Origin: Epiperipatus broadwayi
Lineage: Eukaryota > Onychophora > Udeonychophora > Euonychophora > Peripatidae
Assembly (NCBI GenBank): GCA_028023455.1
Contig: JAQFVV010006353.1
Span: 1,240,001 to 1,304,000 of the forward strand
Direction of reading: 5' to 3'
Length of the DNA stretch: 64,000 nt
Of this stretch, positions 45,504 to 57,707 are shown one piece after another. The position numbers and the translations under genes were made by a program. Below the pieces are notes generated by a model. The model was not told where the DNA came from. It saw only the letters and a program-made list of their open reading frames with translations, and searched no databases. Every line of letters starts with the position of its first letter. Position 1 is the first letter of the stretch.

Positions 45504-46381
45504 CCTTTTCGAATTCTGGAAAATTACAAATCCAACAAATTGAATAACAAAATCTTAATATGATCAAAATATTAAATAATTAAGTCACAAAAAATACTTT
45601 GATAAGAAAGACATATTTTAAAAAATGTGACTTTTTACCATTATTATTATTTCATTGATAATGTTAGAAAAATCACAATTTTGCAATGTTCTTTATACTT
45701 AATATAGGTAGTACATTTAATCGATTTTCAAACATTGTAAACAAAGTTAATTTTCAATACACTTTAATTGATTAAAAGAATGTTCAGCATTTAGTCTTCA
45801 CAGATAATGCGAAAAAAAAAATTGTTATAAATAATATACCGTGGACATAGTTTACACCTTCGTTCAAAATCATTCGTTTCGATATTTCTTGAATGAGATT
45901 TTAATCTATGATTTTATAGAATGCTATGAAATCTCATGATAGTTTTTCTAAGTCTGTGCTTTAGAATATTTTTCTAAGAGTAATTTTAAATAATTCTAGA
46001 TATATTTTCAAATCAATTTATTTTTGCATTAACTGTATTTATTAAAATATTTAAAAAAATTGCAATTAACTTTATTCCGCGGGATCCTTTGACCATTTCA
46101 AATAATTTTTTTCTTTTTCCAAATTTGTCTTTGAGGAAAACTGTAAGAAATTCATATTGTGTGTTATATGTTTCTACTCATTTAAAATGTCTTAAATTTA
46201 ATATTTCATTTTTAAATAATTTATTAAATTTTGAATCGAATATTGTTGTTTTTGTTTACAATAATTCATTAAAGTATTTATTTTAAAATATGGTTAAACT
46301 TAACAGTAATGACATTTAAAATAACGAATCTAATGAACTTTGAGTTTGAGATACAAGTGCATTACCGTTATTATCCAGAGC

Positions 46382-47148
46382 AGTGTTTTCGAACCGCCAG
46401 TCTGCAGAAATTTTTTTACCAGTCCATGAAAATATTCTTAATTTGATAATTACAAATGAATTTCAAAACGAAATTTTAATGAAAATAAATCTAACGTGTC
46501 TCTAATCTCATGCAGGTTCTACCATATTGTACAATATGCATCATTAGTCAGACTTCCCATAATGATATATTTTTAAATAACTATTAGTTTTGAACTTTTG
46601 TTAATTCTATTAAAATGCATTAAAATAAAAAAGAAACAAAATGCAATGGTGTATTTATTAATTCTTGTAACAATTATTATGTGATTATATTACAATAATT
46701 ATTATATGATCTGCAATTTATGAATCAATGAATATGATTTTCTGTGATTTTTACGGAATATTTGTTAATTAGTCTTAATTAGCATTGTCTTTATAATAAT
46801 TATAAAACTTGTGATTTTATCAATGTACTTTTTAAGGGTAGTCAATATTTCTTGTTCTCATTGTTCTCCGATTTATTTATTTATGTAATTTTATTGTAGG
46901 AATAATAATACAACTATATACTTACATAATTTTTTGTATTAACTAGGACATTATCTTAATGACGAGTAAAAAATATAGTACGCATTTCGGGAATCGAACC
47001 AGTAAAAATCACTCTCTATATATACACACACAATGTCACAGATAAAAAAAATTAAGATAATTTATTTTAATTATATTATGTTACTGGTTCATGAAAAGTT
47101 TTTCTGGAATCTAAGCAGTCCGCAGTGAGAAACAGTTGTTCAAACTGT
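46382..47148. mobile_element. Possible non-autonomous hAT remnant
   Basis: The left part CAGTGTTTTCGAACCGCCAG TCTGC resembles hAT ends. The right part, reverse-complemented, reads CAACTGTTTCTCACTGCGGACTGC. Both continue into ATGGACTGGT / ATGAACCAGT words. No convincing 8-bp duplication was found, so the ends are tentative. Confidence 0.4.
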
Positions 47149-47379
47149 TTACAGATTGCTTTAAAAGAATCGGTTTTGATTTCCCAATGAGTATCACACA
47201 ATGATTTATGTGTTATAATTTTATATATGCTTTTTGATCTTTTCCCCCATATAAGAAGAAAATAAAGAATACAAGCATTGCATTATTCAAAAATTTTCAA
47301 CAATATATACTGCTGAAAGCAGATCATAAATTAGCAAATTAAAAAAAATAAAATAATGTACGTAAATTTAATGACAATT

Positions 47380-48690
47380 TGAATGAATTATTCTGAAATG
47401 CACATCTTCGTATACACCTTTCATATTTCGTCCATCTTCAACACTTCTTTTTACGATTTAGAACATCTAAATTTAATTTAATTTTTTCAAAGGCATATTT
47501 GCTAAGCATTGACAAATTGTATCGGATACATCAATAGATTCTATAAATGATTCATTAATAATTAGTTTCTTGTCTGTAAGCATCTAATTATTATAGATGT
47601 TTGTTCTGTGTGAAAAATATCGGGTATGCAATCCATTTGGATGCTGTAATATCTAGACGATTTTGTATCAGTTTTTACTTTATTATTTAAAGTTGCAATA
47701 TATTCCTCCTGGGATCTATGTGCCAATTGATGTACTATTAATTTTTGTATGATTTTAATTTATTTAAATGTTCCATTAACACTGGATCATAATCCTGCAT
47801 GGCTTAGTTTAAAGAGTGGCAGATTATGAAGCTCAAGATTTACGGATCATGCCCATACCGCCATTCAAACTTATGAACTCCAACGGAATAGAGCTATTTG
47901 ATTATTTACTTATTAATTGGATCATATTTACATAACAGTTTGATTAAATTGGAAAAATTTCCATTAATTAACTCTATTTTTTCATGAATCTCCCCAATAG
48001 ATTATAATTAGCCAAAAATAAAAGAACATTTACAATTCTGAGAAATAGCAATCTTAGATACTCCATTTTTTTTTTTTTTTGCGACATTAATTTGAACTGT
48101 ATTATCAAGAGTGCAATTTAAATTAATTCTTGCCAAGCAAGCTAAGTTAATGCAATAAAAGAAATCCCTATTGCTTGAAGCCATTTTTATAAAACAAAAG
48201 CAAGATATTGAATCTCAAGTTTTTAAGGACAATAACTAACTATTATGCCATTTTTGTACCATCAGACAGTTTAAAAATATGTAGAAAAAAGGTCTACCAT
48301 CAGTATTTTTAGGTAAAATATAGATTGGTTTTAAATGATTTTGTTTCACTTTTAATGTATAATAATCTAAATTTATCATTTATAATATCTGGCCACAAAT
48401 CTGAATCATTTATGTTTACTAGATCATTTTCAATGTCGTATTGATGTATTGTTTCATCAGATTGTATTTCAATGAGATTTACTTCATTATCAACAATTAC
48501 TTCATTATAAAATTCAGTATTTCTTTTTTGTTTCTTCCATTTGTCTTTTCCCCCATAATTTCAAAATTTTAATTATCAATTTGGTTAATCTGCCTTGCTT
48601 CAATTAATTTATATTTTTCTCCATAGCATTTGCATTTCGCTTATCAAGGAACATGATTTCTTAATATTATCTTTATTCCATTTCATTTAT
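47380..48690 (-). pseudogene. ZMYM1-like hAT transposase pseudogene
   Basis: On the minus strand the pieces follow the order of ZMYM1/TTF-type hAT transposases: DLWPDIINDKFRLLYIKSET near 48330, then NVLLFLANYNLLGRF and LINGNFSNLIKLLCKYDPIN near 47960-48060. SRYYSIQMDCIPDIFHTEQT (start of the catalytic domain with the first acidic residue) follows near 47620, then DGRNMKGVYEDVHF near 47430. Many stops and frameshifts lie between. The C-terminal dimerisation region was not found. Confidence 0.75.
47815..47905. repeat. Distant copy of SINE-like repeat
   Basis: AACTTATGAACTCCAACGGA ATAGAGCTATTTGATTATT parallels AACTTCTTATGAACTCTCAA GCAATGAAGCCATTTGATTA at 42865-42903. It falls between two pieces of the ZMYM1-like pseudogene and could be an insertion. 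Confidence 0.3.
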
Positions 48691-48699
48691 TCATGTTAA

Positions 48700-50369
48700 T
48701 CAGTATTATGAGATCGATTCTGCAATCATAGAATTCCTATAATTTTCTTTCATTTTTATTTTCTCTTTGGCCAATTTTCTTTTCTGACTAACAATAGTGA
48801 ATTTAATATGTTAGATTATCAATAAAGATATAATAAATTTCAAATTATGAGTCAGATGAAGTTTCTCTAACTAATGAAGACATTCTTGAAGAAAGAAAAC
48901 ATTTTGTTTAAAAAAAAATCATTTAATAGTACATAAATATTTAATAGAAAATTATAAGGAATATAATAAGATATTTTTGTAAAATTGCTAATTAGTTGAT
49001 AAATTGTTGAAAGCCTTTAACTAAAAATAAAAATTATTAAACAAAATATATACTCTACCAGTGTCCACTTTGGCCTGTTCATTACTTAAGAGGTGAAACA
49101 GTTAAATTACTAGAAATGCTCCAAATTATAAACTTAATTAAACGGCATTTTCAGAATCAAATTATTTTTTAAATTTTGAAATATTTTAAAGAAACTAAAA
49201 CTCTCCAAAAGTTTCAATCTTATATATCTTTGTTATTTTTGATCATAGAATAAAATGTTTAAAAAACCATTGTATAGAGGTAGAGCTTTGAAGAATCTTT
49301 TGACAAGTACAGAATTTTTACAGCACACTTCATTTTTGATATATAATACAAAATTGTAATATGACATCAGTATATTCTTTATTTTTTTAAAATTCAATAA
49401 TATAACAAATATATTAAAACATCTGATTAGCCATCTAAATCTTAACATAGAGGATGATGTATTCTGTACATATATAATCAAGCAAATTTAATTAAATTGA
49501 AGACAGGATTGATCAATTTCAAAAAAAAAAAAAATGGTGCAATGCAGTAGGAAATAATAAGTAATTAGTAATTTAAACCACTTGAAATAATTTAATAATT
49601 TTTCTATTTTCAAATAACAAAGATATCAATAGAAGGTTCACATTAAATAGCCAACCAGTATAATAAAAACTAATATATATCTATCTGACAATAAAAGTAG
49701 ACAATTCAACAGCTACTACGCTGATTGATATAAAATTTGTGATTTGAATATTTTCAGTAAATTAGATGTATTGTCAGATTTAATAACAATGCTGAAACTA
49801 AAGATGTCTTATTGTTTTGATAAATCTTGGATCAAATTTTTACGTAACACAATTGACATACTTACATATTATATATATTTAGTTAGTTTATTCAGTAATT
49901 AAAGATATAATAAAATAACTTTAAGCCCATGATGTACTTATGAAGTTTTTTTGCTGAGTATCTGCTCAAATCGTAATTTTTGATACAGAAATATCTAAAA
50001 AAAGTATTTCTAGTCATTAACACACCATTTTATATTATTTTCGATTATGCATTATTACTTGCACACAAGTCAATATTATCATTCGTTCATGGAAATATGC
50101 TTGTTTTATTGGGCATGCTCAAAAGTAACATTTAACGCTTGCATTTTCATTAATACATATATAAATAAAATATAAAAAGAATTAGGCCACTTATGATGAT
50201 TGTCTAAACATTTGATATCCAAATAACCATTAGGTTAACACAATAAACTTTAGATACGTGAACAATGTAATTGACGACTTAACCCCCCTCCCCCCTTGCC
50301 ACTCAAAAAGTATCAAAATATTGTTAATATATAATAGTTAAGATTTTACTTCATTAACGCTTAAATAAA
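48700..50369. other. A/T-rich stretch, nothing recognised
   Basis: No coding, RNA or repeat feature supported. An 82-codon minus frame at 49233-49481 is hydrophobic and A/T-rich with no motif. Confidence 0.4.
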
Positions 50370-50891
50370 TTAAAATATATATGTGCTCTGCGCACAGGTA
50401 ATGAAGCTATTAATAAATTGTCAAAATTTTTTTTTACCGCCAAGCGCTTTCGGGACAGTCTACAGTCCCATATTCATGGCAAGTTATTCTGTTAATAACT
50501 GTAAAACTATGCAAATTTTATGCAAACGTATGTGCAGATGTTACGTGGACCATTTATGAGACACGAGAGAAACTCTGGACATGCTTTTCTACCTACCACA
50601 TCCAGTGTCGTTTGCTCTGAAACAAACGACACCAAACGTAAAGTTAGGGAAGCTTACTTCATTGCGGCTGACCCATCGGCAATCAACAGAAGAGAGGCCT
50701 GCTATTCCCTATCTCGTAAATGGTCCATGTAACATCTGCACATAAGTTTGCATAGTTTTACAGTTATTAACAGAATAACTCGCCATGAATGTGGGACTGT
50801 AAACTGTCCCGAAAGCGCTTGGCGGTAAAAAAAATTTTGACAATTTATTAATAGCTTCATTACCTGTGCGCAGAGCACATATATATTTTAA
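50370..50891. mobile_element. Foldback with PLE endonuclease-like centre
   Basis: Arms of about 180-190 bases (50370-50560 and 50712-50891) are almost identical inverses, from TTAAAATATATATGTGCTCT through CGCCAAGCGCTTTCGGGACA to TGGACCATTTA. The 150-base centre is G+C-richer and open in the plus frame. Each arm holds GGGAC-loop-GTCCC-GAAAGCG, the second half of a hammerhead-like motif, preceded by ATGAATGT where CTGANGA would be expected. The layout suits a Penelope-like element reduced to its 3' coding end between inverted terminal repeats. Confidence 0.7.
50552..50713 (+). pseudogene. Probable GIY-YIG endonuclease C-terminus (PLE)
   Basis: The open frame reads RHERNSGHAFLPTTSSVVCS then NDTKRKVREAYFIAADPSAI and NRREACYSLSRKW. 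The order HE--SGH, then K-KVREA-FI, then P-INR resembles the end of the GIY-YIG domain of Penelope-like elements (glutamate in the REA motif, asparagine in INR). About 50 codons only; the GIY and YIG motifs and the reverse transcriptase are absent. The match is by pattern and needs a profile search. Confidence 0.5.
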
Positions 50892-52489
50892 TATATAATA
50901 TGAAACAAACATTTATGAAATATGAAAACAGATGTACATAATAATAAATTCAGTTTACGCATTCATAATCCAAAGTAATAATATAAATAATTGTGCAAAA
51001 ATATTATATGTCACGGCAAAAAATAATAATCGTAAAAGAAATTATGTTGTTAAAATATGCATATTTTGCTGCTACCTCAATTAGGCAAATGAATATAGAT
51101 TCATTTTTATTATTATTTTTAATATATACTTTTTTTTGTTGGCTTATGAGGTGTCCTCAAAATTTCAAAGGGCATCCCAATCCTAGTTATACTACTACAG
51201 CTTGGGTCCCATGTGCCTGCAATGGCTGTATAACTCGTGGCCCACCTTAGTACTCCTGCGCAGCTTAACTTTCCAGTAAGAGTTATAGACTTACAAGCTA
51301 CAGGTTCCTGGACCAATTCCATGTGAACAACTAAATTTAGTCAACTGAATAAGACGATTATCTTACCTGGTGCTTGAGTATTACATGGCTCTCTAGCAAG
51401 CGACCATATAATTTATTTTTATTTAAATATGGTATATTATTTGATATATTAATTGTATAATAAATATGGAATGACAAAACAGTTTCACATTTAATTAGTA
51501 TTAATAATTTTAATCGCATGTAAATGATTTTCATGGTTGATTAAATACATAACATTTTATGAGTATAAATCTTCACAGAACAATCAAGTCCGAATACATT
51601 ACTAAGACAAATTGCAATCAGATTCTAAAGAAACCTTAATGCTCTTTAAAAAGTGATAGCAATTTATCCTAGTATCATATTCGAATGTGATTGTTTCATG
51701 AAGTATTTACATTTAATGATATACATTTTGATTTAAAACAGTGAAAATCTAAAATTTTAAATTTAGAAACAGAAAAAAAACACAACACGATTTTAAATCA
51801 GAATGGTTAACACCACTTGAGAACTGTAATCTGACTAATATCTCAGAATGAATTTAAAATATAACAACAAAAAAATACATTATTCCACAGGGATATAAAT
51901 CTAATCAAAAATATATAACACATTCTTCTATGCATTTCACACAAACAAATATAATACTTTATTATTCCATACTTTCAAAAATGGACGACAGTTTTGACAA
52001 TCCAACAGTCTTCTTCAGATCTCTTTCCACTATTTAAAAATATAGACATTAAAATCCTGGTTTTAAAACAGAAAAAATAAGAACAGGCTGTAATTATGCA
52101 CTAAGAAAGAAGCAAATGACCTACCACTGTAACTTTCACAAGATAAATATATTTCCCCTGAAAAGATACCTTCCTCTATTACAGAGACAAAGCTAGATAA
52201 AAGGCAACAAAATTTTGCTGCATATTCTAAAATTGTTTGATGCACAAAGAATTACAAATGCATATGTGATATTACTATAATCGGTAATTATATTCTAATC
52301 TGTTTACACTGATGAAATTTAAATTTCTGAATAACCCAAGAAAACTTTTTAAAACTACTATTGGTCAGGGGAATAACTACTGACTTTACAATACAAAAGT
52401 TGTGACAAAATTTACATCTACTTCTTGGGATGACATAAGATTTTATTCTTACAAATATCTGAAATGAATATGCTTTAATAATTTTATTT
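50892..52489. other. A/T-rich stretch, little recognised
   Basis: A hammerhead-like scrap lies on the minus strand near 51993-52017 (CTGAAGA, A, GAC/GTC, then AAAAC instead of GAAAC), with flanking words not shared with the other families. 51140-51330 is G+C-richer without a recognisable product. Confidence 0.35.
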
Positions 52490-52590
52490 CATTTCTACCT
52501 ATACCTTTTGTTTAAAGATAAACCAATCCAGTGTATTCTATCAAATGCTTATTCGAGATCAATAAAACATTTCTTAATTTCATTTATTTA
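52490..52590 (-). pseudogene. LINE reverse transcriptase motif scrap
   Basis: The minus strand contains KKCFIDLE-stop-AFDRI, which matches the FVDLEKAFDRV motif that opens the reverse transcriptase palm of many non-LTR elements. Sequence on either side is too decayed to extend it. The G-poor plus strand through 53250 suits more of the same element. Confidence 0.4.
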
Positions 52591-53268
52591 TTTTTTTAAT
52601 TTTATTTAGCGAAACGTTTTTAACATTCGTGCCATTTTACCAAATAAAATTGCAAATACAAATAAAATGGAATTTTTCTATTTTTGAATATAATACTGAA
52701 TACGTCAACACTCTCTCCCAATTCTTTATCTCTCTTTTCTATCAAACTGTATCTTGTATAAAAAAAATATATACTATTCAAAATCTCCACAATGCCTTAA
52801 CTGCATATGAAAAGAAGCTTATTTTTCACAACTCTTTTATTTCTCTGCATTAGGCCTTAATCTCACTCATTACGTCTGCTTTCCCATTATTTTTTTCTTC
52901 AATTGATATATGTTCTATCTCTATTTTTTTTATTGCTAATAATTTGTACTAACTATTTCAAATCATTTTTCTGCTATACATATCTTCTTATTTCCAAGAT
53001 ACCTTTACATTCTATAATGCAACTACTTTTCCAATGTTTTCATTTTCCACTGTATTATTAATTATCTCACTACTGTCGAATAATTATCTCTTACAAATTT
53101 CATAGCAATTGATCTTGAATTACTTTCACTTTCTAGTGGAATTTACCCGATAATTTGATTTTATATAGTCTACACTTTTCTGACATACTTGAAAATTTTT
53201 CCTAGGATTCACCTTCCTTCTTATTTCTGTTCTTATTCACGGAGACTGCAACTTTACTTCTAGATCAG

Positions 53269-53560
53269 GAATGGCAAACTGCAGCTTGTAAGCCACAAGT
53301 GGTTCTTTCACCCCAATCTCACAGCCATTTTTATCGAGATAAACATAAATCACATTTTCCATTTCCTCTTGCAATTTATAAATAAACATTTTAACAACCC
53401 TAGGAGAGGAAAAATGCGCTTTGGAACATTTTTTAATTCTCCCTTATTACAGAATAGTGTATTTGATGTTTAAATTCTATTATGTTTGATTAATAAAATA
53501 AATGTTCACATCATGTTTCCTTGCGGCTCTTTTATGGGGGGGGGGGTAAACAAAATGGTT
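53269..53560. mobile_element. Possible hAT end fragment
   Basis: CAGGAATGGCAAACTGCAGC TTGTAAGCCACAAGTGGTTC resembles the hAT end CAGGGGTGG-CAA--TGCGGC seen at 30200. GCGGCTCTTTTATGG near 53523 resembles a sub-terminal part. A matching right end was not found. Confidence 0.35.
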
Positions 53561-55985
53561 CTTCATGTTAAAATATTTTCCTAACCCTCTTTTAAAGTTA
53601 GCAATTTATTATCAACTTCAAGATGTGCACTCTTAAATACTATCCCATAAACCAACTTCAAATGGAGACATGATCTACTGAACTCAATTAAATAAAATTC
53701 ATCATTAAAAAAAATTTAAGATATTTAAATTTTTTTTAATTTTTAAAATGAATAAGCATAGTTATTACATAATTTTCTTTTTAAAAATGACATTCCAATC
53801 TTTCAATCCACAATTTTAGCAAAAATGTTAAATTTTTAATTTTATATGTGACACCGATGCTGACGGTGTCTAGGGGCACATCCTTATACTTAAAACTGGA
53901 TAATTCGTTGAAATTTTGATCAATTGACTATTTTCTTTTTATTATAGTCTTCTTGAACTTACTCTGTTTTTTTAATTTTTCAATCTAGATAAAATCTAAA
54001 TAAATTCAGCTCACTTCGATGTTCCATATATAAAAGTAAAAAGTAGAAAATGAGAAAAGAAAAATTAAAGAAATGCTTTTATTCACATGAAGGCATTAAA
54101 AGGTAAAAAATTAATTTTCTTCCCAAATAAAAGCATGAGCTGTATTTTACACAAATAGATATTTGCATATTTTTTTGCTTAAAGATAGTAACAACACAAA
54201 ATATTGAATAGTAATTCTTGTTAAATAAAAGACAAGGTTTAATTAAGACTATTTCACACTTTTAATTACTAAACCTGAAGAAAAAAAACATTTTTTTTTT
54301 TTTTTTTTAGTGCATTTACGTAAATAACGCACATCTTTAAAATTTTCTTTATTTATTTTGCTACTTATGGATTAGACCTGCTGTGATGAAAGTTGTCAGA
54401 AAAAACAAATGTCTAAATAAAGACCGAATTAAAAACACTTACAATGTTGTAAAAAGAAAAATAATTACTTTTTTACATGAATATTAGATATAATTCCGAT
54501 CAATGAGAAAGTTGTTATTCAAAATGTTAGTTTACTGCTATTTTTATCATTTAAAGTATTCTGTGATCATGTGAAAAAATTCTGGGATGACTAATCAATC
54601 GTCTGGCGTAAGTAAAGTACATCCCTCTTTAATTCCTGCCGAGTGAATTTTTTGAATGACTTTTTTAACCAATGAAATGATTAAAATTTGGAAACTGCTT
54701 GCTACTGAGGATGATGGAGTCCACTACTTTCAAAAGACGGTCATAGACTGGAATAATTATTTGGAAAAGCTTGTGTGTGTAGCATGCTAGTCTGAGAAAA
54801 ATGCAAAATCCTACATAAATGATGACATGCAAACTGCCAGAATACGAACATTTTCGTGTAAATCATAGCTATGCTTTCCTTTGCATTTTTCAGGACAAAA
54901 AGGTAAGTAATATTCTTGTGCTTTTCTTTTTTTATTGGAATAAACGTATATTGCTGAAAATTGTTGTTGCGATCTTATTTCTTGCAAAAAAAATAAAGTT
55001 GTATCATGCCATGTTGTACAAAATAAAGTTCTTGTCATTTTTGCAAATAACTTGATTAGCTTCAAAACATTAATATGTGTTTATTTCCACTAAATAAAGT
55101 TATAGATCACCATTTTATACCAAAGTTAATTGTCATCATTTATCAAAATTGACGGATTCAGTTTGCCAGAAAATCCCATGCAGAAGTTATTTTACAAGGT
55201 CGCAAGTTTGAAAGTTATTGCTGGATTAATATGTGACACTTCATAGCAGGAATAATACGTAAGTACCTTTTTTTTTTGTTCTATTGCAACAATGCAATTC
55301 CTACTAATAATTATATACTCATCTATTCTTTTTAAATTTCTTAAAGCAAAATCTCTACCCTGTCATCATATCTACTAACTGACATGAAAACTTGAATAAT
55401 TAAAATACCTCTCACAACAGGTTTCAATCTAATTAATATCAATCTACAAATTATGCAATTTTAATTAAAATCACTAATTTCTATTGGGATATCTAGCGAA
55501 TTACAATCATAGTTATGGCCAAAATAAATATTACACATCTACTGGTTTTTCACCACACTATTTTTGTTTCCTAATACGGAAATATCTAATCGCGTCTAAT
55601 AATAAATATCAATACTTTATTCATTATTTAAAAATCCACAAAATTATACCATTTTATCATTTTATTAACAACATGAGCTCTGTAAGATTATCTGATCGAT
55701 CCACTCAACTCTGGCTAAGAATTCAGCAATTGCTCATTTTATTTTTGCTAATCCTAATAGTTCCAGAAATGCTAACCCTAACAGTTCCACAAACACTTCC
55801 AGATCATTTTCTTTACAATTCTACAGTATATAAAACTAATTAACAAGATATATTCCTAACATAATATTCCTCTAATAACACATGCAGTCATACAGAAATA
55901 TATACATATCTTACATTATTATTATGCAAAAAAATATCTGACATAAATAATACTTATAATACTAAATCATCCATGCACTTTATTA
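53561..55985. other. A/T-rich stretch without supported gene
   Basis: The 119-codon plus frame at 55484-55843 and the 78- and 84-codon frames at 54811-55065 show no domain. A good splice-donor consensus AGGTAAGTA lies at 54900, 9 bases after a good acceptor TTTGCATTTTTCAG; see findings. Confidence 0.35.
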
Positions 55986-56200
55986 TTGTTACACGATGCT
56001 TTATTTACCACTCTCGTTTAGAGTTTCGATTGCCCCAGCAATCTTCTTCAGAACTTTTATATTTCCTAAGTGATATAAAAGTTCTGAAGAAACCGTAAAA
56101 GAGGGTGGTAAATAAAGCATTATGTAACAGTAGTAAAGTGCAAGGATAACTTAGTATTATATGATATACATTTGGCAATGCAATAAGAAAGATTAGTTAA
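55986..56200 (-). repeat. Family B foldback with intact HHR core
   Basis: Arms AATGCTTTATTTACCAC-CTC and inverse (GTGGTAAATAAAGCATT) enclose two opposed copies of TTCTGAAGA. The minus-side copy keeps the full hammerhead core; the plus-side copy has lost stem II. The family tail GATATACATTTGGCAATGCA ATAAGAAA follows on the right. Confidence 0.7.
56010..56055 (-). ncRNA. Hammerhead-like ribozyme, family B
   Basis: The minus strand reads AGTT, CTGAAGA, A, stem II GATTGC/GCAATC with loop TGGG (six Watson-Crick pairs), GAAA, then CTCTAAACGAGAGTGGTA. A stem III ACTCT/AGAGT is possible but would leave G at position 17, which is not allowed. With a shorter stem (AC...GT) the site would be GUA followed by AAT, which pairs with GTT upstream. 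Core intact; activity uncertain. Confidence 0.6.
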
Positions 56201-56834
56201 TAATAATACTTATTACGAATCATTTTTTAAAGTGTTTTTTATAATAAAAATTTATAAAAAAAATAATTTATAAAAGCAAAAACAATGTCATAAAACATTA
56301 AATTATTGCAATGTAATATTTAAATAAATGATAGTAATATATATATATATGTACTTGAAGCATAGGAATGACTGTGTATAAAATGCATAGTTATTAATGA
56401 ATAAAACGGTATCATCATTTATTGAACTTATAATAAAAAATTATATCAATATAAAATATTTTTGAGTTCATAATTCTTTTCTACTAATTACTTTTTAGTT
56501 AATAAATCTTTTTAGAAGGTATATATATACTTACACATTTTCTTTTGTATGTAGGCATCTTAGTGACAAAAGTGATATAGAGTATATAATAGTGAGATGT
56601 TAGAATAAAATGCAAGGCAAATTCTATTGCTATACTTAATCTACTTCCAGTCTATAAACATACATATAAGAATTTTTTTTTTATAAATTTGTTTTTTGAT
56701 ATATACACTAAGCATAATTTTTTGCTGTTCCCTTCAAAATATAAAAAGTATATAAAAAGAAAATTAAAAATATATCTATAAATTCCAATGCTTACAAATT
56801 TATTCTTCTTGCTTTTTTTTTTTTATATGTCAAA

Positions 56835-56904
56835 GCATTGACCGGGAAGGGAACCTGGGCCGGCTGCTTGGAAAGCAGCTATGCTACCACTAGGCCACCA
56901 ATGC
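56835..56904 (-). tRNA. tRNA-Gly (UCC)-like, possibly a pseudogene
   Basis: The minus strand begins GCATTGGTGG and ends CCCGGTCAATGC. All seven acceptor pairs form (one G-U). The anticodon stem GCTGC/GCAGC holds loop TTTCCAA, giving anticodon UCC (glycine). Weak points: the D stem pairs poorly (GCCT with GCAT), the T stem has one mismatch, and the T loop is TTCCCTT instead of TTCGATT, losing conserved residues. No T-run terminator follows. Either a decaying tRNA gene or a tRNA-derived pseudogene. Confidence 0.6.
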
Positions 56905-57486
56905 TTGACTATTCTTCTTGCTTCATACATGAAAATTCATTTTTTCACAATATCCAAACCTAAACCTTTATGCGTTTTTACTTTTTATATTAAAAATAGC
57001 CAAATTTGTAAATCGCTCTTGTATAATGTAAATATTATTTATTAATTTGAATGTTTTTTTTTTTATTTATTTTAATTTAGACAAAGATCTTTTCCCTGTA
57101 TTTTTTCACTTCCGTTTTCTTGATTTTTATTTTTCTATATGCTGCTCCAGATAATTATTTTATTTTCTTCAATATCTAATAAATGAGATGGGTTTATAAC
57201 TTAAAAGTTTAGATGTGTTGTATACTGTCGATAAAAAATAATTTATCTATATTGCTATATAAAAGCCAGAATACAAAAGTCAAATAATTTCACAATTTCT
57301 TATACCATTTTACAAAAAAATTAAAATAATGTGCTAGTGTTTTTATCATACCAAAGCATCAATAATACCATATTTTTTTGATAGTTAAATGATGTTATTT
57401 TATTGATATATATTACCATTGGATTCATTGAACAAAAAATATAAAAGATAAAATTAAATAATTTTACCTTTATGTTCCTACAAATC

Positions 57487-57707
57487 ACTGAACTTCATAT
57501 GATCAGCATTTCTTATTCTTACACAAGCTGTTACACAGAGGCTAAACTCCATACAGTCAGAGTAATCAATGAATGCAATAAAGTTTGTACATAAAATCCT
57601 TATCTAGTGCCTACTCATCCAATATCCCATACTAGTTCCTAGCTTGCGGTCTTCATCAGTGAGGAGCTTGCACTGGTGGTGCTACTGTACGAAGAGTTTA
57701 GCCTCTG
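57487..57707 (-). mobile_element. Family A PLE-like insertion with 14-bp TSD
   Basis: Flanked by TGTTCCTACAAATC (57473-57486 and 57708-57721). The inverted tail is on the left (CTTCATATGATCAGCATTTC ... ACACAAGCTGTTACACAGAGG), then the arm AGGCTAAACTCCATACAG. A minus-strand hammerhead and the second arm ending GTTTAGCCTCTG follow. A complete short copy with sense strand minus. Confidence 0.8.
57620..57669 (-). ncRNA. Hammerhead remnant (family A)
   Basis: The minus strand reads CTCA, CTGATGA (intact), a stem II region GACCGCAAGCTA with weak pairing, GGAAC (A13 changed to G), TA, GTA, then TGGG, which pairs with CTCA as stem I. Palindrome ACTAGT retained. Loss of the GAAA box should inactivate it. 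Confidence 0.6.

Noticed and set aside
46980-47000. Perfect B-box-like sequence (GGTTCGATTCCCG on the minus strand)
   Set aside because: No A box lies 30-60 bases upstream and no tRNA arms form, so neither a tRNA nor a clear SINE can be called.
55484-55843. 119-codon plus-strand frame
   Set aside because: A/T-rich, no motif, no repeat partner and no codon bias; best read as chance.
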